A DNA stretch of 39,688 nucleotides from Gnetum montanum (Eukaryota; Streptophyta; Gnetopsida; Gnetales; Gnetaceae), in assembly GCA_015680685.1 (NCBI GenBank), contig MNCI01004661.1:1983126-2022813 (forward strand), written 5' to 3'. Shown one piece after another: positions 33,821-39,688 of the stretch (positions within the stretch are counted from its first letter, which is position 1; every line of letters starts with the position of its first letter). Made by a program: the position numbers and the translations under genes. The notes below the pieces were generated by a model, which searched no databases, was not told where the DNA came from, and saw only the letters and a program-made list of their open reading frames with translations.

Positions 33821-34844
33821 GTGATGGGGAAATGACTACTAGAATAGAGGGTTTGCAATAATGGATCCAACCTTTAAAACCCTTCGACATTTGGGAAATA
33901 GATTTTATGGGGACAATTACACCAATGTCCAATGGAAAATCCTATGTCATTGTTACTATTCATTACCTAACTAAATGGTTAGAAGCAGCTGCTGTTAAGG
34001 ATTGTACATCATCTACAGCTGCATAATTTATTCAACAACAAATCATAAATAGGTTTGGTATTCCTCGTGTACTTATTTTAGATAATGGTACCCACTTCAC
34101 AGGTGCAACTTTTCAAAAATTAATGCAACACTTAGGGGTTGAGCATAAATTGACTACACCATACCACCCCAAGCGACCGATCAGGTAGAAGTCACCAATA
34201 AGGAGATTACAAAGATATTGATAAGAACTATTAGTAAGTTTAGGTAAGACTAGAGCACTAAATTGAATGATTCTCTTTAGGCATACCACTCCACATGGAA
34301 ACTCCCTAAAAGCTACTCTCCATATGAGTTAGTGTACAGTAAATTACTAATGCTTCCCATTCAAACTGAGCTCCGTACACTATCCATGACATGTGACCTC
34401 AACCTTCATCTTGATCTAGGACAGAAACAACGGTTAGTAATCCTTAACTTGCTAGATGAAAATTGACTAGCTGCCCTATCATCTAACGAGTTGCACAAGG
34501 CATTTAATAAACAACGTCATGACCTAAGGATTAGAAAATTTAAATATCAACCAGGAGATAACGTTTTCTACTGAAATCCCACACATGTGCCACAACGTAC
34601 TAAATTTCCAACACTATGGGAAGGACCTTATATTATTTATGCAACTTTTCCTTCAGGGGCCATGAAAATATACAAACCTAAGAGCCCAAACAAGAAACTG
34701 TTGGTCAACGTACAACAAACCAAACCTTTCCATGAGCTTAGGACAACTAATACACATGCTACCTTTGTTTATGGACAACCTTGCTCACTATTTCAGATCT
34801 CCTCCTTCCAACTCAATCATGGGGAAGATGGCCACCTATGCTAA
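33821..34844 (+). pseudogene. Element 2 integrase, N-terminally deleted
   Basis: Begins abruptly at the stretch corresponding to QHDGGMIARMEGLQQW in element 1, so the zinc finger and nearly all RNase H (about 0.75 kb) are missing. The core has IHYLTKW (first Asp to His) and LDNGTHF with the second Asp kept. A frameshift falls near 34170, just before the Glu motif. The C-terminus (34587-34844) has LWEGPYIIYATF and ends GHLC-stop. Confidence 0.87.
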
Positions 34845-36777
34845 CCATTTTAGGCCCTCAGTTCTTTTTGAATTTTTTTTTACATATTTTTTTTTTACAC
34901 ATTCTTTCAAATTTTTTTATTTTTTATTTACACCATCATTCATGTTTTTACTATTTCTTTGTTTGCTTGATTTACTTTTATTTTATTATATAATAAGTGC
35001 TCATGATGGTGGATTGAATTATATCATATTGATTGCTAATGTTTGGTTATTACCTTTGAATTATGATGCTGATATTAAGGTATGGTCCTTTTGGTAAAAT
35101 AGGCAATGAGTCCACATCGTCCACTCATCCATACAACTCTATGGTCTCCTTTGGCTTAGAACTATACAGTTCCATTTTTCTACGTAAACTTTTTAATGAA
35201 TTGGTGGCTAGGTATGTTTCAAACCAAGGAAAGACTCAAATGATGAAAAGGGTGTGACTTCAAGGGGATTTGATTCATTGGTGCTAGCCATTCTCTTGGG
35301 TGATTGGATGTTTTTTCTTAGGTTTTCCAGCATTCTAACATTGTTCAAATATCAGGAAGCTAAGAAAATAAAAATAAGCCTTTACATGGTGTGGTTCTCA
35401 TGCATCAAAAAAAAAGAGAAAGAAAAAAAAGAGAAAAAGGTGAGAATTCATAGCACACCCCTTAGACATAATAAAGCAATATGGGCTAAAAGCACTGGTT
35501 ATGAAACTGGAAAGACATGTTACCCATGCCTAAAGGTTCCCTCTAACTAAGGTCCTTTCTCACTTCCTACTTCTCCATCTTGCTCTCCTCAGGATGGTGG
35601 TCACTCTTTGTGAAGACATTCTTGTTGCTTCAAGATGATGGATTGGCCAAGTGTATTAATGTGAGGTCACTGAATGTGGTTGGTTTGAGTCTGGATTTGG
35701 GATGAAGTTCTACTTAGTCATGTTAACCATGAAACACACGAGGGGCTTTACACAACCTTGTTCTTGGGATTCCATTCCATTCTCTCCTCTCCATCTTTCT
35801 TCCCATTTTCCACCTCATTGCCAATTTTATCATTAGTCCATTCTAGGTTGATGCATTGTATTTCTTTGGTGAATTTTTGTGGGTAAGTTTTTAACTCTTG
35901 CTTCCAAATGACATTCCTAGAGCCTACAGACTCTTTGGTTTATGGGTTTGTTAGGGCATAAAAGACATGAGCTTGCTTTGGGGAGGACCCACTAGTATTC
36001 ATTTTTGGTGCAATTGTTAAGTTCTTTTCCTTAAACATTTCATGCAATTAATCACCTCTTGTTTCATCCCCATCCATGACATCCATTTTATTGGCATTGT
36101 CATTGTTATCTTTTCCCATCTTTCTTATTCCTCATATTTTTCCATCTTATAGCTACTGGAGGTTTTCTCTTAGTTGTGGGGGCCCTAGCACAAATTTTTC
36201 AATTTTCTCCATTTTAATATACGCATAACCCCTACACCTTGGGTAGCCACCTATGATAAATCTCTGAACCAGTTTCTACCATATCCACAACTCAACCAAT
36301 GTGCTTCATATCGAGGCAAGGTATCAACTACATTTTGGTTTATCTATCCTTGCTCATTTGTGACTGTGTTGTGTGTGTAGATGGCAATCATATAAATAAT
36401 GGACTAGGCTTGGAGGAAGCACTCAAGATAGACCAAAATTGGAGTATTTACGAAAGGAGCAAGTCTAGTGGTGTGGCTATGGATAAACAATGGAAGGTGC
36501 AATCATATCATTGGCGGCAACATGCTTCATTTTCTTTCTCTCTCTTTCTCTACAAGATGCCAAATAAAGGCTTGGATGTCATTTATATATGATTTTTCAC
36601 CACAATGGTCATGAACACTAATGTTGTAATATGCTTATTAATCCGTTCACTGGGCATGTTGAGTCTGTCATTCCATTCCACCTTTAGTTGTCAGTTAGTC
36701 AGTAATCCCATACCTTCCCAATATTTTGTAAAGAACTTATTTCTTTTCTTCTATACTTGAGGACGAGTTTTCATTCA
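34845..36777 (+). other. Element 2 long 3' region
   Basis: Homologous to the 3' regions of elements 1 and 3, starting with T-rich sequence. Short sense frames at 35063-35257 and 35254-35550 and a conserved antisense frame overlap. No env-like protein is recognised. Confidence 0.65.
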
Positions 36778-36796
36778 GTCGTGGGGATATGGTGTA
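36778..36796 (+). promoter_or_regulatory. Element 2 polypurine tract
   Basis: gtcgtggggatatggtgta next to the 3' LTR; somewhat degenerate compared with elements 1 and 3. Confidence 0.75.
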
Positions 36797-37766
36797 TGAT
36801 AAGAGCAGTTACTCTAATTATTAGAGTGGTTACTCTAGCGGGTACTCTAGTGGTTACTCTAGTAGTTATTCTAATTATTAGAGTGGTTACTCTAGCAGTT
36901 ACTCTAGCAGTTATTTTAATTATTAGAGTGGTTACTCTAGCGGTTAGTTTAGTAGTTATTCTAATTATTAGAGTAGTTTCTCCTAAGCCTATAAATACAG
37001 TGCCCAGGTGCACAATTGGGAAGGAAGTCTTTTAGCAGTCAAGTAGTGAAACTCTTGTACTCTATTTGAAAGTTAGAGTATTTTCCAAGTGCCAGTAGCA
37101 AGAGGTCGAAGTATGAACGGATCTTTATTCAAGCATTATGTACCTGAGCACACCTTGTGTACGGCAAAAAAGACGAGCTCTTTGATTCATCCTTGCAGCA
37201 CCTGAGATTTGTTTTCATATGCATTTCTTTTATTTTATTTTCTTATGCATTTGCATTTATCTTATTTTATTTAATTTTATGCACTTTACATTTCTATTAT
37301 TAGCATAACAATTCATTTTGATCAATTAAGAAAATCATTAGATTACACAAGCATGACCACTTCGAGCATGCGTGTAATGCTTATTAACCCAGTAACGATT
37401 AGCATTTGGTAATCCCAGCAGTGTTGCATTGGTTCAAGATGTGTACGAAAAGTGGGAATGGATGCTGGTGTTAGGATTAGTTAGAACTTAGTTAATGAGT
37501 AGTTAAGTTAAATTAGTCACTTAGTTACCTCTCTCCTTCCCTACTAGCGCAAGACATAAAAACATAAAAGCTATAAAAATCATATGCTTCAAGCTTACTT
37601 AAACATACAATCGTGACATATAGGTAAGCTTGGGAATACAACGATCAACCAACTAGTCCTTATTCCACAAAGGCACATAAGCACTTAGTCCTTGGAATTT
37701 GACCAGATCATGCATGAAATGCTCATATTCATATGGTTGAACGTAGGGGTACCTCACCGCTGATCG
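36797..37766 (+). repeat. Element 2 3' LTR
   Basis: 970 bp, TGATAAG to TGATCG; the usual end TCATCA is changed at two positions. TATAAATA is at 36990-36997. The poly(A)-like AATAAA of R has become AAAAAA. Confidence 0.9.
36808..36980 (+). repeat. 12-bp minisatellite in U3 of the 3' LTR
   Basis: Same units as 11344-11580, about five units fewer. Open on both strands (92 and 80 codons) but not coding. Confidence 0.9.
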
Positions 37767-37771
37767 CAAAG
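37767..37771. repeat. Target-site duplication of element 2, right copy
   Basis: CAAAG; see 11328-11332. Confidence 0.85.
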
Positions 37772-38469
37772 GTACAGTTAAGTGCAACTAAGGCATATGA
37801 ATTTTGTCATTTTATGTTTTTTTAAGTCCCCTATGGATAAAGAAAAATGAATAAAATAAAATAATTAAATTGCTAATTTAATCTAACTAGCTACACCTAA
37901 CTAATCCTAAGATAAGCATTCATTCCCACTTGCCGTACACATCTTAAACATGTTTAATGCTACTAGGTTACCAAACATTAAGCATTACTAGGATTAGCAA
38001 GCACTAAGCATATGCTCAAAGTGTTCATACTTATGTGCTTAATTAATCATTATTTAATCTAGCTTAATTTAGCTTAATTACCTAAAGCATTAAAGGAAAT
38101 TATATAAAACATTAAATGCATAAATAAACAATTAATCTATTTCAAAGTGTTGCAAGGTTTATCAAAAAGCTCATCTTTATTGTCGCACACACTGCCATGC
38201 TTAGGTACAACAATGCTCAAATAAAGACTTGTACACTCTTTAACTCCTACTCCGGGCACTTAGAAAAATATTCTAACTTTCAAATAACAAAATTGCAAAA
38301 CCTCCACTACAACTATGACAAACGATGTCATAAACATGGCGAGTGAGCATGTATTTATAGGCAAAAAAAAAACACTGCATCGATGAGGCCACATCAATGC
38401 ATCAAATCCCATGTCAACATGGTTGTGTCGATGAGGACTCATCAACGTAACCCTAGATGCAACTCATCA
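37772..38469 (-). repeat. Element 4 LTR, right part
   Basis: Resumes the LTR interrupted at 11332. Joined, the two parts give about 865 bp aligned with the element 1 LTR (cattcccacttgccgtacac, tgcaaggtttatc, tcatctttattgtcg in order). It ends ctcatca at 38469. The minus-strand TATA box TATAAATA is at 38352-38359. U3 is unlike that of the other families. Confidence 0.85.
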
Positions 38470-38481
38470 TACACCATGACT
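38470..38481 (-). promoter_or_regulatory. Element 4 polypurine tract (decayed)
   Basis: Minus strand GTCATGGTGTA next to the LTR, preceded by the conserved gaggatgagtcttcattta block, shows that this is the 3' LTR of a minus-strand element continuing to the right. Confidence 0.7.
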
Positions 38482-38731
38482 AAATGAAGACTCATCCTCA
38501 AGTGAATAAAGGAAGGACAAAGTCTCTTACAAAATTTTGGGAAGGTATGGGATTATTGACTATCCACTGACATACATAAACACAATAACATATATGAACA
38601 TATACTAAGTGCTTGACTATATGGAAATTACAATTGTTACAAAATGTTTAGTTTTCAAGGCAACAAAATTAAACACCAGGACAAAAATGATAAACACAAT
38701 TCATCTGATGACATGAAGATAAGGAAAAAGA
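38482..38731 (-). other. Element 4 internal 3' region
   Basis: The part next to the LTR matches 12668-12730 of element 1 (acaaaatattgggaaggtatgggatt). After that the sequence diverges and nothing is recognised. Confidence 0.65.
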
Positions 38732-39071
38732 TTAAACAATCCTAGGTGGTGGAGGTTCCTGATTTTCTAAAGGACCTTCTCGTACTTCAGGCACAAACGG
38801 TGGTTACGATAGTTTTGGTTGTCTTGTAGCAACTAAAACTTCTAGTGGAAGATGAAAGGTATCCAACAATGCCTTCATCTTCTCCTCCTTACTCCTAGGA
38901 TCATTCATGGTTCATGCTACATTACAAATGTGGGCCAATGTGGGAACATTCCATGGATAGGGAATTATTGGGAATAACTCCTTCATGTTGATGAACTAGG
39001 AAATGAAAAGTTTGCATTCAACATCAAATGTCTTTACTGCATTCTACAACTCCTAGTAGTCACTTAGCCTC
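38732..39071 (-). pseudogene. Extra ORF relic near the 3' end of element 4
   Basis: One minus-strand frame reads as protein for about 110 codons, ending at TAA (38732-38734). It includes FINMKELFPIIPYPWNVPT, MNDPRSKEEKMKALLDTFHL and a proline-rich end. About five internal stops interrupt it, all explicable by single transitions (for example a TGA from CGA and TAG codons from TGG or CAG). It sits in sense, just upstream of the polypurine tract, the place of extra or env-like ORFs in Athila and Tat elements. No counterpart was found in elements 1-3. Family not recognised. It is cut at 39072 by the next element. Confidence 0.5.
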
Positions 39072-39688
39072 TGTAACGACGGAAAACGTCGGCAGCTGGA
39101 AATACCGACCGAAGTTCCGTGTACACAGCCTTAACCATGGATCCGTGCGAGGGCTAAGCTGGAAAAAACGAATCCGCGGTGCCCTGAACAGTCTTGTCGA
39201 TCAGACAGGGACTTACGAGTCAGTAAAAGCGATGACGATTCGATTACGAACTTTCGTGTATGTGTCGTGATTTTAATGCGAGAGATCGTAAAAACGGAGC
39301 GGGACAACGATGTAAATAGATCGCTACGAAGATAACGTTAAAAATAAAGAAGACCGGAAAGATGCTGATTCGGGAGAGAAAACAGGGTGGATGTTGCAAA
39401 GATCAAAGATCTATGTCTCAATGCTGGATCTGGTGAATGTTTGCGTATGTGTTACGTTACAATGGGAGAAGACTCCCAACAACTGAATACAAAATGAGCA
39501 CAAAACAACAAGAAAACTGTCTGAACAGAAATCCGATCTACCTCGTAGGCCAAAGCTTAGGCGCGGAAATGGTCAAGCTCTGAAGTCTATCGATCTTTTT
39601 GAACGACAGGACCTGCTAACTGGGCAAGACACCTCCGCGATTCCTGTTCTGCTTCTTTGCTTCGGGTGGATCTGCTGTTTGGGCTCGG
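39072..39688. mobile_element. Probable LTR of a fifth, CpG-rich element
   Basis: At 39072 the sequence changes from AT-rich, CpG-poor to about 45% GC with roughly 42 CpG by hand count. It begins TGTAACGACGG, a start resembling some plant Ty3/gypsy LTRs, and interrupts the element 4 ORF relic. The other end is outside the window, so neither the TG...CA pair nor a target duplication can be tested (left candidate GCCTC, 39067-39071). An 80-codon frame at 39028-39270 crosses the junction and is not a gene. It could alternatively be a non-LTR or genic fragment. Confidence 0.5.

Larger units (their letters stand above)
11333..37766 (+). mobile_element. Element 2: Athila-like Ty3/gypsy retrotransposon, twice interrupted
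   Basis: Two LTRs (11333-11865 + 21694-22186; 36797-37766) flank primer site, gag, protease, RT, integrase and a long 3' non-coding part. A CAAAG duplication at 11328-11332 and 37767-37771 proves one insertion event, into the LTR of element 4. Element 1 interrupts its 5' LTR and element 3 its gag/protease junction. Without these guests it is about 9.5 kb. Athila affinity rests on the tRNA-Asp primer site, FMDDF, VQE.VLGHKIS..GIEVD and WGPYI-type integrase C-terminus. Gag and pol are split by many stops, and most of RNase H plus the integrase zinc finger is deleted near 33820. Not autonomous. Confidence 0.9.

Noticed and set aside
34860-34990. Membrane protein (Phe-rich frames at 34732-35097 and 34781-34993)
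   Set aside because: The hydrophobic run comes from a T-rich tract after the pol stop; the matching tract in element 3 does not keep the frame.
39028-39270. 80-codon ORF near the right edge
   Set aside because: It crosses the junction at 39072 between element 4 and the CpG-rich segment, so it is a chance fusion of two unrelated sequences.

Overview
The window looks like a repeat-rich seed-plant nuclear chromosome. It holds one intact-looking gene, an alpha-expansin with plant GT-AG introns, set among decayed LINE, Ty1/copia and Ty3/gypsy elements. The Ty3/gypsy copies are Athila-like: tRNA-Asp-type primer site, FMDDF reverse transcriptase motif, long non-coding 3' region. Large, old, nested elements would fit a gymnosperm or another large plant genome, but the sequence alone does not settle the species.

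Layout. 1-732 is a partial Athila-like LTR. 1300-3960 (minus) is a LINE relic. 4085-5200 is the expansin upstream region, with a candidate SINE, a 39-bp tandem duplication and a TATA box. 5205-6340 is the expansin gene (3 exons, 260 aa). 6341-11160 has no intact gene; it holds short tandem duplications, a Ty1/copia RT-RNase H relic (8718-9700, minus) and a second candidate SINE. 11166-38469 is a nest of four related Athila-like elements. 38470-39071 continues the outermost one, and from 39072 a CpG-rich, different sequence begins, probably the LTR of another element.

The nest can be solved from target-site duplications. Element 4 (minus) has its LTR at 11166-11332 + 37772-38469. Element 2 (plus, 11333-37766) inserted into that LTR with duplication CAAAG. 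Element 1 (minus, 11866-21688) inserted into the 5' LTR of element 2 with duplication ATTAT. Element 3 (plus, 24873-31959) inserted into the gag/protease region of element 2 with duplication CTTAT/CTTAC. All coding regions are broken by stops and frameshifts. Element 3 has also lost reverse transcriptase, RNase H and integrase in one deletion, and element 2 has lost most of RNase H and the integrase N-terminus. None can be autonomous as it stands.

The most interesting structures outside standard annotation are: U3 regions built of short palindromic arrays that differ between families while R/U5 is shared; an extra decayed ORF near the 3' end of element 4; a short post-pol segment that is open on both strands in three elements; and the sharp CpG boundary at 39072. 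No novel defence or RNA-guided system was seen. All percentages and alignments are by eye.
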